From positions 34,553,867 to 34,617,866 of the forward strand of contig JAOWCC010001634.1 in assembly GCA_030867875.1 (NCBI GenBank): a stretch of 64,000 bases of DNA, written 5' to 3'. Below, piece by piece: positions 12,126 to 24,688 of this stretch. The stretch is from Actinernus sp. WN-2022. Its lineage: Eukaryota > Cnidaria > Anthozoa > Actiniaria > Actinernidae. Every line of letters starts with the position of its first letter. The first letter of the stretch is position 1. The position numbers and the translations under genes are program-made. The notes beneath the pieces were generated by a model. The model saw only the letters and a program-made list of their open reading frames with translations, searched no databases and was not told where the DNA came from.

Positions 12126-12210
12126 AGCATGACATTTCGGGAAATTAGTGATTAAATTTCCCCGAGAGCCGAGGGGAAATTTAATCACTAATTTCCCGAA
12201 ATGTCATGCT
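12126..12210. repeat. Perfect palindrome, 38-bp arms, 9-bp spacer
   Basis: Left arm 12126-12163 (AGCATGACATTTCGGGAAAT...) and right arm 12173-12210 are exact reverse complements, separated by GAGAGCCGA. Probably a small foldback element or recent cruciform-forming insertion. Confidence 0.95.
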
Positions 12211-12439
12211 ATCATTTTGTAATAGTATTATCACCGAGAAACGAAGCAAATCCTGTAAGAAACAAGAATTAGAGAATTACATAAGAAAGTGACTAGCTAA
12301 CTGACGTCATCAAAACTATTGCGTAATACACTTTCAAAAACTTCCTACACGCTTGTATTGCAAAATAAATAGTTTTTATTGCGATTTCAGTTTTCAGGAC
12401 CGTTTTAAGACCAAAATTATTTTTTATTCGGGTATCGCT

Positions 12440-14423
12440 TTAAAGTGCCCCTACGATCAAATTTTGACATATCAATTTTTTCTCATATTCGTAAAGTAGA
12501 GTGGCTATATTATTACTAGTTCAAACCGTTTTTCGATACGACGACGGAAAGTCTTATTTTTGGACTCCGAATCTTGAATTTTACGTCCGCCATTACGCGA
12601 ACCCGTTCCTGTGGGCGAGGAATGCCTGGTCATTTTTTAGCGTACGTGATGTCATACACTTAAGGTTATCGTATACTTTCAGAGTACTGTTCCGGATAAA
12701 ATTAAGTAGCGTCTCGAATATTCGTCGTATTTAGATAAATTACATCTCATTTAAAGCCTATAAAATTGGCTACAACGATATACCTAAGGTTTGTAATTTT
12801 GATAAAAGTGCGATTTTTAAATAAACTTCTTTTCCGAACAAGCGAGTTGGTTTCCAAGAGCTCCAACTCCACGGCAATTTAATGAATTTAAGATCTGTTT
12901 GCTTTTCTGGACTCCCACAGACCTTGTTTACGAAACTATTCCGGCGATTGTGGAAATTCGAAGCCGTTCTGAAGATATTTTGGTCTTCGTGAAACTGCTA
13001 ACGCGAATCCAAGTATAGATGCGAGAATCGCTCTCAGCGCTTCTCTTTAAAAAAATTAAAAAATCGCCGACACGGGTTTTTTAGCTGATATAAATTGCGA
13101 ACAATCTGTGAAAATTTGAAGTAATTCGCACAAATTGGCGTCGAGTTGGAGCTTTTTTTAAACTATGTTTGGAACGAAAATAGAAAGTCAAGAAAACGCT
13201 CTGAAACTAGCCGGCCGGCGAGACTGATTCTTTCAACCAGTGACTGGGAAATGTCACAGTCAAAACTTTCCACAACAACACGTGTGGCTACTTTTCCCAT
13301 ACAAACCTTCACGCGAACTAACATATGTAGTAAGAAAGTGTACCATTTTCCCGCTTTGAAAAGCAAACAAAACGTTTTGAATAGAAATAATCTTTCAAGT
13401 TTGTGCATTGTACAGGACTGTAGCAATTTAACGAACCACAAAGCTGGCATTTGCTACATGAATAATTCAAGCCTTTAGTTGAGTACCAAGAATACGGTTT
13501 GTAATTCTCTCAAGCCTCATGCAAGGATGGTTTGTGTACGTTTTGAGGACAGAAGCTTCTCCATAATTGTTTGTATCACATGGAATAGCCGGTAAGACCG
13601 TACTAGTATAGATTGACCGAAAAATTCTTATCATTCACGATTTCATGTTAGACAAGAGAGCGATTTAATTTTATAGCAATTACATTGTATTTTAGAATGT
13701 ATATTCGCCGGAAAATCTATTTCCGGGACACAGATAATTATCGATCTCTCTCATTTACGAACTAGCAATCCGGGCTTCACTATACTTAGGACTTAATATA
13801 AACTGCTGATCATTACCTTAGTGATTTCTCCGCTGAATTCTCCCTGTAGCCCGGATCCAGTACAGCACAACCTGAAAGCCGAACCAGGGAAAATACCCTG
13901 GGAAAAAATTACCCCCAAAAGATAAGAAACCTCTGATCTACTTACTGGCAGGCCACTTCCCAAGCGATTTTAGCGACTATTCATTCGTCCAGCTTTCAAC
14001 TCGGTCGCCAGCGGCTCTATTTCCCCCTAAATCATCAACATCCGGCAATAAACTTAAACAGAAAGACACATTACTATGTTCTGAAGAATCTGATGCAGAT
14101 TTTAGGTCGCTATTTACTAAACCACAGCAAAATTCGCAGTGTGAGTTTGTCGACAATATAAGAAGAAATGTATGGGTTCGAAGCAACTTGAGAACGATTC
14201 GTCACATACGCTAAAAAATGACTAGGCATTCCTCGCCAACGGGAACGGATTCGAGTAATGGCGGACGTGATTTTGACGGTAAACTCTCTTTAACATGTGT
14301 GGTCTAATTGGCCCCATTCAAACTTTTTTTCACTGATTTGGATATTTCTGCCACTGTTTGTTCTTATGGAATACAAAAAAGTGGCAAAAGAAATGGTCAA
14401 TTTTCGTCGTAGTGGCACTTTAA
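12440..14423. mobile_element. Non-autonomous DNA element with long TIRs, about 2 kb
   Basis: The outer ends read TTAAAGTGCCCCTACGA at 12440 and the complement of TTAAAGTGCCACTACGA at 14423. The inverted similarity extends about 215 bp inwards, for example GGCGAGGAATGCCTGGTCAT at 12615 against its complement near 14230. No transposase frame was recognised inside and no target duplication is clear, so the superfamily is unknown. Confidence 0.7.
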
Positions 14424-16514
14424 CAGTACGCCCTTACGGGGCCGCTGAGGGAGAGGGGCTAGGGGGTAGGCTCTTACCGATTGTGCCGGCTAAACGGGCA
14501 TATTTTTGGTCATTTCAGGCAAATTAGCACTGCCGGCATTATTTCAACATTTCGACCAATTTTCGGAACTACAATTGTGAACAGTACATGTGCACGTGCT
14601 GGAAAACGCCCTTCGTGAATTAAAGATAGTCAGTTTGGGTATTTTTCAGTTTTCCTCCCTTGTTAGGCCTTAGTCAAACGCATTTAGATGGCGTCGGTTG
14701 ATGAGTCGATGAGTCGATGACGTCGGTCGATGAGAGTAGTCAAGTGGAAACAGTGGAAGGAAACCGGCCTGTTGCAGCTCCAATTGCTAGAGATCGATCG
14801 TTGCAATCCACCAGTGGAAAATACAAGCCGAGAGGGCACAGTAATGTAAAGAACATTGTGCAGGAGAGAATAAACCAGTTCCCGGGGGAATGCTTTTCAT
14901 CAAGGGATGGAGCTTTATTTTGCGATGCCTGCAGATAAATCGTTTCAACAAAGAAAAGTATTGTAAGCTCCCATGTTTCTTCAAAAAGGCACTCAGCAGG
15001 CAAAGAAAAGCTCAAAAAGTCTAAGCTCAAATCTCAGACTATTTTTGAAGCGTTTAGCAGGGACAAAACCGTAAAAGACAGCATTTTACCAATGGCAGAG
15101 CAAGCCTACCGACTGGAGTATGTGGAAGAGTTTCTGAAGGCAGGTATACCAATGGGCAAGATTGACAAACTTCGCCCTTTGTTAGAAAAGAACGGGTACC
15201 GCCTCACCTCAAGCTGTCATCTGGGCCAATATATTTCTATCGTCTTCAAGCAGGAAATCAATTGAAAGAGGAGTTGGCTCTGCCTGGTCATGTAGGCATG
15301 GCAAGAGATGTGTCTCTTATTTTTGATGGTAGCACCAGGCAAGGAGAAGCGCTCGCTGTCATTGTACGCTTCGTTGAATTGACGACAAATGGGACATTAC
15401 TCAGCGTCTCGTTAGGATTGATGTGCATGCTCCAAATCTGTTAATGCCAACGAACTGGCACAAGTCCTCAACCAGTGCCTTTCAGTTGAGTTTGGAGTCC
15501 GGGGAAATTCCTTGCTTGCCGCTATGAGGGACGGGGCAAGCGTGAACCAAGCTGCATTAGAGAGGATGGCATTCATATTTCCTGACATGCTGAACGTTGT
15601 GTGCTTTTCGCATACACTTGATAACGTAGGAAACCATTTTGTCATTCCTACTCTCCTTGAGTTTGACAGTCTTTGGATACGCCTATTTCAACACAGTCAC
15701 AAGGCTAAACTTTTGTGGAAAGATTTGAAAGGGAAAAGACCTAAAACCTACAGCGAGACGCGATGGTGGTCGAAGTGGGAGGTTTTTCAAGAACTAATGG
15801 TGCAGTTTGGCGATATTGATCGCTTCCTAGTAGACGCTTCCACAGCCAACATTGGTCCTCAGATAGTGCCACGCCTCCAAGCCATTGTTGCTGATCCAGA
15901 GAAAAAACTTAGCCTGAAGCTGGAGCTCGCCGCCACTATATATTGATATTGGAGAGCACTTCGTCAAAGCTACCTACCACTTGGAGGGTGATGGTACCCT
16001 GGTGTTTTCCTGTTATAACAAACTACAAGCAGTAGCTCTAGCCTGTCAAGCTCCACACTTTCCCAACGTAAGAGCAGTTTCCGCCGCAATTGCCGAGGAA
16101 GATTCTACTCAGGACACAGCAGCACTAGAGCGGAGGGCTAGGGAAGGTATTGAGCCAGCCATTCGATGGTTCCTGCGCAAGTTTAATGTCTACCTATAGA
16201 ATACAGTTTCCGCCTTCAAGGCCGTCAGGGTAATGTGCCCTGACAATGCTCAATGGATGAGACCAACACAGGCGGATGTAGAGGCCTTGAGGATTTTCCC
16301 GTTTCTAAATGGCGACGCCATCATTAATAGGTTATCAAGGGAGTTTCCAGTGCATCTCACAGCCACCCAAGACGTCGTGGCAAACACAGATGAGAAGAGA
16401 GTCGAGTGGTGGTGTCTCCATCAAGAGCAACTCCCGCACTGGGCTTCAGCCGTAAAGAAAGTACTGCTGATACAACCATCTTCCGCAGCAGCAGAACGGG
16501 TATTTTCTTTACTC

Positions 16515-19500
16515 TTACCAGTGGAATCTTCGCCCAACCGTTAACTGTATTTATTATTGGCCTTCTATTTCTATTCCATGGCTTCCTATACACCTAAACT
16601 ATTCAACCCAGCAACCATATAATTATCCTCGATTCAAGTTCAGAGGTACTCGAGCTGGCCGAAAACATATTCCTGTCATTGCTCACAACCGCTTTCCTTC
16701 AGCCAAGAAATCAAATAACGGTAACGGCGCTAATTTTCATAATCTTATAAACATTGATCTGTCAAAATCTAACGAACCAGTGAAGGAAGAACGAGATAAC
16801 GAGCTATTACATCTCGCACTGTTTAACGCTCGCTCTGTCAATAATAAAGCACTGTTCATTAAGGACTACATAGTAGAAAATAACATTGATATTCTTGCAT
16901 TAACTGAAACTTGGCTGAAATCCACGACATCGACAAATATAATTACGGAATTATGCCCGAAGGGTTTTGCTCTTCATCATATACCAAGAACTAACAGATC
17001 TGGTGGCGGCGTTGGATTGCTATACAACAAACAACTTAAGATCAAGAAAATTACCACGACTCAGTTCAGTTCATTTGAACTACTGGAAACGCTGTTATAC
17101 GCACCAACTTCAGTTGTAAGAATCGTCGTCGTCTACCGTCCTCCGCCTTCTACAGTTAATGGCCGCACCCTTAATATGTTTTTCAATGACTTTTCTGACC
17201 TGCTTCAAAACTACGCTGTATCGTCAGGGAAACTTATTATACTGGGTGATTTTAACTTTCATATAAACAATTCGTCTGATCGCCCAGCTACCTCGTTCAT
17301 GGACATGCTAGACTCATATAACCTTACTCAGCATGTATGAATGCCAACTCATAATAGTAATCATACCCTAGATTTGATTATCGCCAGAAGTGATGAACAT
17401 ATTGTTCGAGGATCTCATGTCCACGACCCAGCTCTATCTGACCATTTTGTGGTGCACTGTAATTTGTCGCTGAATGTACCTCGAGCTGCAAAGACTATGA
17501 AACTGTACCGCAAGTTACGCACTGTAAATACTAAGACATTTCGCAACGATCTTCGTAAATCCTCACTCTTCTCGTCGCCTGCACCAACTCTGACAGAACT
17601 ATGTGATCAATACCACTCTGAGCTGACTCGTCTTAAATTGTTGATGCTCATGCGCCTCTTTGCAAGCGTCATGTAACACTACGCCCTGCTGCGCCCTGGT
17701 ACACAGAAGCCATAGCTATTGAGAAAACTACGCGTCGTAGACTAGAGAGGCGTTGGCGCAAATCTAATTTGGCTATCGACCGCCAACTTTACACAGAACA
17801 ATGTGAACTTGTTAGAAATCTGATTAAGTCCTCTAAGATGAATTACTACTCAGACCTTATAGTTAAAAATCAGTCTGACCATAAATTTATTTTCAACACT
17901 ATTGACCGTATGCTTCATCGGAAACCTGAGAAGCTCTATCCAACATATGAATCTAATACTGAACTCTGCAATAAATTTATTGACTTCTTCGAGTATAAAA
18001 TAGCCAAGATAAAGCAACAACTCGACAACTTTGCAGTCACTACTACTGAACTAGAAGAGGTTAATCCTGATCTTCAATGTGAACTAACTTGCTTTGCTCC
18101 TACTACAGATGATGAACTCTCTTCCCTTATTACTTGCTATGCTAAGAAATCCTGTGCCCTAGACCCTGTACCTGTTGTGCTACTCCACTGCTGCTTGGAA
18201 GATCTAGTCCCTATAATCACAAGGATAGTTAACCTGAGCTTCGAAAGTGGTGACATGCCAGCCTCAATGAAGAATGCTGTTCTAGCCCCTAAACTGAAGA
18301 AACCCTCATTGGACCATGAAGAATTCCACAATTTTAGACCAATATCTAACCTGAAATTTGTTTCTAAGGCCGTAGAAAAGGTTGCTGCCACCCGCCTCAC
18401 TAATTACCTTAACCAGAACGACCTCCATGATGAGCTGCAGTCAGCGTACAAACAATATCACAGCTGCGAGACTGCAGTGTGCAAAACGACATACTAATGT
18501 CAATTGATGAGCAGCATGGTATTATTCTGGTCCTGTTAGATCTCTCTGCTGCATTCGACACGGTTGACCACCATATACTGCTATCAAGGTTGTCCTCCAG
18601 GTTTAACATCAAAGGCAAAGCCTTAAGATGGCTTCAGTCCTATCTGTCTAATCGACAACAGTTTGTTATGATTGAGAACTCCTACTCCGCTAACCATGAT
18701 TTGACCTCCGGCGTCCCACAGGTTCTGTACTGGGACCCATCTTCTATCTTCTCTACACGTCCCCTCTGGGAGATATCTTGAGGAAGCACAAAGTGTCTTA
18801 CCATCTGTATGCAGATGACATCCAATTATGCACCACCTTCTCCATTAATAGTGATCAAGATCTTGCCTCTGCTAAACTGAATGTTGAAAATTGTTTACTG
18901 GATATAGAACACTGAATGGGTAAAAATAAGCTCAAGTTAAACAATGATAAAACTGAAGTTATGTTTCTCCACTCTCGCTGCCGCTCATGTGACTATATGG
19001 CCCCACTTGCTGTAGGTAAAGACAAAATACAACCATCAATGCATGCACGCAATATTGGAGTCATCATTGAACACTCTCCATGGACAAACAAATTAATGCT
19101 ATCTGTAAATCCGCCTTTTTTCAGCTGAGGAACATTGCAAAAATTAGAAAACACTTATCTTTTAATGTAGCAGAAATACTAATTCACACCTTTGTCACGT
19201 CTAAATTAGACAACTGTAACTCCCTATTATATGGTGCCTCTAAACAATTAACTAAAAAGTCACAATATGTACAGAATTCAGCAGCAAAAGTCTTAACCTG
19301 TAAGAAAAAATACGATCACATTTCTCCTGTTCTTAAAGACCTTCATTGGCTTCCTGTAGAAAAACGTATTACATTTAAAATTCTCTTACTGACATACAAA
19401 TCTTTAAATAATTTAGCTCCGTCTTACCTACAAAACTTAGTTGAGATATATACGCCTAAACGTACACTACGGTCATCATCCGATCCATTTCTCCTTGTTC

Positions 19501-19803
19501 GTCGACCTTCGAAACTTAAAACTTATGGACAACGAGCCTTTTCAGTTGCTGCACCGGAACTATGGAACAGTCTTCCTTTCAACGTCAGATCAAGTACTAG
19601 TCTCAATCAATTTAAGTCGAAACTAAAGTACCATTTATTTATAAATTAGTTACAACAATTATGTACATATTACTCATTACCTTTCTTATTATTAGATTTT
19701 TACTTAGCTTAGTCACATTTTTTTAATTATTAGTGTAAATTATTATATTTATTCATAATATTGTAAAGCGCAAAGAACGGTATCGTATTTGCGCTATAGA
19801 AGC

Positions 19804-19830
<27 letters not shown>
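16515..19830 (+). mobile_element. L2/CR1-like non-LTR retrotransposon inserted in the hAT transposase gene
   Basis: The insertion is bounded by a short target duplication TTACTC (16509-16514 and 19831-19836) and ends in an (ATT)n tail. Removing it rejoins the hAT frame between VFSLL and SFNNQQ. It contains endonuclease and reverse transcriptase frames in the plus direction. Length about 3.3 kb, so probably 5' truncated or lacking ORF1. Confidence 0.88.
16780..19649 (+). pseudogene. LINE endonuclease-reverse transcriptase ORF2, broken
   Basis: The APE-type endonuclease shows LTETWL, GGGVGLLY, VYRPP, LGDFNFHI, HTLDLII and LSDHF, with an in-frame TGA at 17338-17340. Reverse transcriptase follows with LLDLSAAFDTVDH (motif A, about 18540) and LYADDIQLC (motif C, about 18800). 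The C-terminal LHWLPVEKRITFKILLLTYK block lies at about 19350. Frame changes near 17650, 18480, 18720 and 19110 inactivate it. Typical of L2/CR1-group elements by motif order (family knowledge). Confidence 0.85.
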
Positions 19831-19834
<4 letters not shown>

Positions 19835-20232
19835 TCTCCGCTTCTTTTAATAACCAACAGGAAAACTCCCTGGTCGACTACCTGCAAGCTGGTGTGATGC
19901 TACAATATAACAAGCGATAAACTTTCTGTGAACATGTCCCTTTAACTAACTTGCAGGAGCAGAAGACTTGCAGCACACGTTTAGTGAAAACCTTGATTTT
20001 GCGTTTAAAGCTACTTTATAGTAGAATACATCTCGTCTCTCGTTGTGAAATGTTGATAAGACTCAAAATATTATAGTGAATTACAATAAAATAAAAAGGC
20101 ATAATTTGAGACAAATGAGCATAATTTTTAGAAACGAGCATAATTTGAGCATATTTTTAAGAAAATACGAGCACTGCTTTGAGCATAAAATGCCAATTTT
20201 TCGAGCATAATCGGTAAGAGCCTAGCTAGGGG

Positions 20233-20442
20233 ACTTCAGCCACACCCCTCCCCCACTTTTTTGTACAGTCAGTTAAAAAAATAAACATTGAATATTTATA
20301 GTCCATATAAATTGGTACTTTTGATCACGCTTGGCGGGGACATGTTAATCCTGAAACCCCTAGAAAGCTCGCGCTTTCACGCCTCTACTCCCCCCCCCCC
20401 CCCCCCTTCAGCATCCAAAAACATCAGTCTATGAATACGTAC
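20233..20442. other. Intron; C16 homopolymer
   Basis: Short intron piece between the hAT element and exon B1. Contains a run of about 16 C near 20391-20406. Nothing else seen. Confidence 0.6.
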
Positions 20443-20834
20443 CTTCACGCTGAATTGATGGTGTCACACGCTTCAGTTTACCGTACAGTAGAGAATCTCT
20501 GAAGATTCTCCAGTCAATCAAGTTTCCCTGTTCATGTCCATACTTGATATTTCGTGACATGCTGAGGATTCGAGAAGAGCTTAAAACTTCACTCCACATG
20601 TTAAAGTCGCTCATCATGCCCTTGAAAGAACTATGGAAAATAAAACCTGTGCGCTTCTGGGTTTGGCCAAGAATCAGCTTCCCGTTACCATTAATCACGT
20701 GACCCTGCGCGAATGTGGTGTCATTGCTGTGCAGCACTCCGTCAACATATAGTTTCCAGTCCCCTGCGATGTTGGACCACGTGACACACACGTGATGCCA
20801 TATACCATCGTTTAGTGGTGCTGAGTACATGGCA
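20443..20834 (-). CDS. Secreted PAN-EGF-pentraxin protein, pentraxin domain 1, second-half exon (B1)
   Basis: A 392-nt minus-strand exon, acceptor TTTTGTTAG at 20835 and donor GTACGT at 20442. It encodes SAPLNDGIWHHVCVTWSN, which matches the pentraxin signature His-x-Cys-x-[ST]-Trp-x-Ser exactly. DWKLYVDGVL, KLILGQTQ and MSDFNMWSEVLSS follow. It pairs with exon A1 (Cys in TTCVWLK). The GQ segment lacks the acidic residues of calcium-binding pentraxins. Phases: in 2, out 1. Confidence 0.88.
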
Positions 20835-21383
20835 CTAACAAAATAACAATACAGGCTAAGGTTTATCTATCACTTTATGTATTACATGATAGTCAGGGGT
20901 ATACCGGCTGATAGTAAAATCGTAAAAATGATATCACATGCACTGCCTCCAGTGGTTGATATCATTTATATCAACACGTGTGGGACATCACTTCACAGAC
21001 CAAAACCTAGTTGGTCTGATTTGCTCTTTTTCACACCCTAATTTTCCTAAAATATCAAAAACATTAGTTTTAAATAGCGACAACATAATCTTGAGCAAAT
21101 TTATTTGATTTTGACATAATAATTGGTTTGACAGGCTTTTTTTTAAATTGGTGATCTTCAAAATTAGAAATGAAAATGCTCATCAGCTGGTTTTCATGTA
21201 ATAAATAGTAAATTACATGTCTGATTGGACATCGTGTTAACAAGATAACTAAACACTCGAACATAGATTATAGCCTCTATACATTATGTACCTGAAATCG
21301 TATGGGAAATATCGAAAAGCTACGAAAGCGCGCTCTGAAGATATATTTCTCTTGCCAACACTACTCTGAAACGGTTGGACCTG
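20835..21383. other. Intron, no gene seen
   Basis: AT-rich intron sequence with no supported exon or repeat. Confidence 0.5.
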
Positions 21384-22219
21384 TGCTCTGTACAGCTATT
21401 TCAAGACATTAACGTTGTCAATCAATATGCCGACTCAAGTCTACGTGCCTTGTCATCTGTGCTCTGTACAGCTATTTCAAGACATTAACGTTGTCAATCA
21501 ATATGCCGACTCAAGTCTACGTGCCTTGTCATCTGTGCTCTGTACAGCTATTTCAAGACATTAACGTTGTCAATCAATATGCCGACTCAAGTCTACGTGC
21601 CTTGTCATCTGTGCTCTGTACAGCTATTTCAAGACATTAACGTTGTCAATCAATATGCCGACTCAAGTCTACGTGCCTTGTCATCTGTGCTCTGTACAGC
21701 TATTTCAAGACATTAACGTTGTCAATCAATATGCCGACTCAAGTCTACGTGCCTTGTCATCTGTGCTCTGTACAGCTATTTCAAGACATTAACGTTGTCA
21801 ATCAATATGCCGACTCAAGTCTACGTGCCTTGTCATCTGTGCTCTGTACAGCTATTTCAAGACATTAACGTTGTCAATCAATATGCCGACTCAAGTCTAC
21901 GTGCCTTGTCATCTGTGCTCTGTACAGCTATTTCAAGACATTAACGTTGTCAATCAATATGCCGACTCAAGTCTACGTGCCTTGTCATCTGTGCTCTGTA
22001 CAGCTATTTCAAGACATTAACGTTGTCAATCAATATGCCGACTCAAGTCTACGTGCCTTGTCATCTGTGCTCTGTACAGCTATTTCAAGACATTAACGTT
22101 GTCAATCAATATGCCGACTCAAGTCTACGTGCCTTGTCATCTGTGCTCTGTACAGCTATTTCAAGACATTAACGTTGTCAATCAATATGCCGACTCAAGT
22201 CTACGTGCCTTGTCATCTG
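21384..22219. repeat. 76-bp minisatellite, 11 nearly identical copies
   Basis: Unit begins GTGCTCTGTACAGCTATTTC and repeats every 76 bp from 21384. The copies look almost identical, which suggests recent expansion or gene-conversion homogenisation. It lies in the intron between exons A1 and B1. Confidence 0.95.
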
Positions 22220-22435
22220 TTCTTGCTTGCAGCTTTGCTGTTATATTAAATGGCAACATTGACCTTCTACCCATGCTCCCTTTCGGTCGCTTAGGCTTAA
22301 GACAAATTCGTCGACAACTTTTTTGAAATGGCTCTGGTGCCCTAGCGTCGCCAACTATCTAAACTATAGTGTTAAAGGAGTCTATATGTATTTGTAATTA
22401 AAATATGACTAGCAGTGTTAAGTTTCAAATGAAAA

Positions 22436-22988
22436 GTGTTGTATAATAGGATACGACGTCCCCTACTAGATACAGTACACCGCAACCCCCTGCACCTCTA
22501 TAAGTAAATGTTCTTTCTAGCCCCACTCTAATGCTACCCAATATTGTTTCATTGTTCAAGCTTCTAATATATAAAAATGAACACTTTTCTGAAATTTTGA
22601 TGAAAAGCGTTAATTTAGAGTTCGGCGCTATAGTTTACGTCACTGACATGCGCAATGTGCAGAAACACAGGTCCCACATTGGAGAGACGTTCTGAATGTA
22701 TCAATACAGGAGTTGGGATTGGCTAGTGATCGGTTGTGGGACCCCCTCATACTAACGCTAGCGTATCGTTTGATACAGAATACCAATAGATACGAGCTAA
22801 CTACAATTTTGTATCGGGTTTACAGGGATATCCATGTGACTTTTTGATATGTTTTTATTTCAAGATTCGCCGAAAGGGCAGGTGTTGTATAATAGGATAC
22901 GACGTCCCCTACTAGATACAGTACACCGCAACCCGCTGCACCTCTATAAGTAAATGTTCTTTCTAGCCCCACTCTAATGCTACCCAAT
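22436..22988. repeat. Pair of 107-bp direct repeats
   Basis: 22436-22542 and 22882-22988 are the same sequence (GTGTTGTATAATAGGATACG to ATGCTACCCAAT) with one visible mismatch. They flank about 340 bp of non-coding DNA. They could be short terminal repeats of an LTR-like or TRIM element, or a simple segmental duplication. Confidence 0.8.
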
Positions 22989-23366
22989 TAAAAATATACG
23001 TATATGTTTGTAAAGAAATTAATAAAATATTTTTTATATAGCAGTAAAGAAAAGCATACTTAGTCAAATACAAATGTATATAGGTAAATATGTAAAGTTA
23101 ATAAATAAATAAATAAATAAATAATAATACTGGCTAACAACTACAAACCGACATTAATTCGACAACACTTGGGACATACTAGCTTGTATGTACGAATATT
23201 GTTTGGATCAAAAATAGTGTCGAATCTTTTAAAGAAAAAAGAATTAATTTATTTTTGAAAACTCCGAGAGACTCCGAAAGACTTGAATGCTGAGTTTAGA
23301 TTGGAATTATTAATTATGGGATAGGATTATGAATTATTAATGAATTTTATAAATATTGATATTTAC
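22989..23366. other. AT-rich intron
   Basis: Contains a short (AAAT)n run near 23100. No gene seen. Confidence 0.5.
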
Positions 23367-23601
23367 CTTGTTGCGCTTTGTAACATAAACTCGCAGAACC
23401 CCATCTTGGTACATTTCAAGACAATCTCGCTGACAGACGACATTGAGGAATAAGAGAAGACCGAGATGTCGAGACCTGATGTATATTTCAGCCACACGCA
23501 CGTCGTCAGTTTTGTCACCGAGCTCGAGTTCATGCTGACATCACTCAGAAAATCGCTGGTTGACATTCTTGGAAATGATATTGTAAAGTTGTATGCATCG
23601 T
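23367..23601 (-). CDS. Secreted PAN-EGF-pentraxin protein, pentraxin domain 1, first-half exon (A1)
   Basis: A 235-nt minus-strand exon, acceptor TTTTTACAG ending at 23602 and donor GTAAAT starting at 23366. It encodes DAYNFTISFPRM and then VTKLTTCVWLKYTSG, the N-terminal half of a pentraxin/LamG domain with the conserved cysteine. Phase in 1 joins it to the EGF exon at 26810-26939 (a split Asp codon); phase out 2 joins it to B1. Confidence 0.8.
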
Positions 23602-23754
23602 CTGTAAAAATGATTAGGTTTTATTCACCTTTATTTAGACACGGAATCACAATCTTCCTTTTCCTTGGAGCCGTGTGAAATACTATAATTATATAAAAAC
23701 TACATTTAACTTAATTAATGAATTTAAAACCTAATATTAATATAAAAGCTAATT

Positions 23755-23913
23755 TAATAGCCTACTTCCGAGATATGCCTCACTTCCTACGTACCAAGGA
23801 ATCAATACGAGGCTCCGTGCATAATGCTCAGTCGTTCGTGACAAACTACAGAAGTGTTTGTATCGATTCCTTTGTATGTAGGATGTGAGGCATATCTCGG
23901 AAGTGGGCTATTA
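23755..23913. mobile_element. Foldback MITE, about 159 bp
   Basis: Inverted ends TAATAGCCTACTTCCGAGAT / ATCTCGGAAGTGGGCTATTA, with pairing continuing through GCCTCAC and the TACGTACCAAGGAATC region. Non-coding. Confidence 0.85.
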
Positions 23914-24688
23914 TCACTATCCTATAATTCAGAGAGAAATATTGAGTGAATGTAGGAGCTTGCTTAGCTTCAGTTGGGAGACTGTTCCATAGGACAGCCT
24001 CAGTGAGAGGTCTTTAGATCTTGGAACAAATATATTTTGATTTGAGCCACGAAGGTATTTGTTGAAATAAACTTGTTGAAATATAATCAGGAACTATTTT
24101 GTTCATAGTTTTGTACATGAGAGCTTTGTTAAAAATGATTGGAACGTCTCATACCTAAGCTAGGCCAGTTGAGCGGATCAGATATAATTTGGGATGATCG
24201 TACATTAAAGGTACTTGAATGGGGCACCGTCAAACGAATGGACCGATTTAGCTTGTACATTTGTTGTCCTGACTTTTCCCTTAAGGATCCTTGAGTAATA
24301 TAATGTTTTCTTGTTTTACTGTATCCCATGCAAGAGGATATGTATAAATTTCTCTAATTGGAAAACAAAGCACTGAATCCTCTGGAGAGCTGTCACGTGA
24401 TATTTGGGACACCAAATGTACAAGCTAAATCGGTCAATTATGGAGCCTTCAAATTTCTCTAATTCAAATAACTACAAAAATAACACCCTGAGATACCTTG
24501 CGAATGTGCTGATATAGAGGATGGCAAAGATTAAAGTGGATTACAAAAGCTTATTCTAGATACTTGGTTTCTGTTATAGTGAACTGATTTCAAGTTACTC
24601 TATATTTCTATTAAAACCAATATTTCTTTATTCGCACGAATCTTTGCCATCCTTCGTCAAAATTGTCTTAGTCAACCTTTTCATTTAT
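23914..24688. other. Intron with a dispersed repeat
   Basis: The segment near 24362-24402 (TTGGAAAACAAAGCACTRAA and CTGTCACGTG) recurs diverged at about 51737-51780. The upstream part (GGGAGACTGTTCCATAGGAC, about 23975) looks like a LINE 3' region but has no usable frame. Confidence 0.4.

Larger units (their letters stand above)
14717..19920 (+). pseudogene. hAT transposase, broken and split by a LINE
   Basis: N-terminal part 14717-15260 has a BED-like zinc finger (LFCDAC followed by SHVSSKRH) interrupted by an in-frame TAA at 14936-14938. The catalytic region includes VSLIFDGSTR (15310s), DGASVNQAALERM (15530s), CFSHTLDNV and YSETRWWSKWEVFQ (15750s). The C-terminal dimerisation motif SSAAAERVFSLL ends at 16514. 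The last codons (SFNNQQENSLVDYLQAGV, then MLQYNKR and stop) continue at 19837-19920 after the LINE. Several frameshifts and stops (about 15430, 15945, 16199) make it inactive. Confidence 0.85.
14466..20224 (+). mobile_element. hAT-family DNA transposon with nested LINE
   Basis: Terminal inverted repeats of about 20 bp (TAGGCTCTTACCGATTGTGC at the left; complement at the right with one mismatch). An 8-bp flanking duplication GCTAGGGG lies at 14458-14465 and 20225-20232; one extra G sits at the left junction. The interior carries a broken hAT transposase gene, itself interrupted by a LINE at 16515-19830. The right subterminal region has repeated GAGCATAA motifs, as often seen in hAT ends. Without the LINE the element would be about 2.4 kb. 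Confidence 0.9.
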
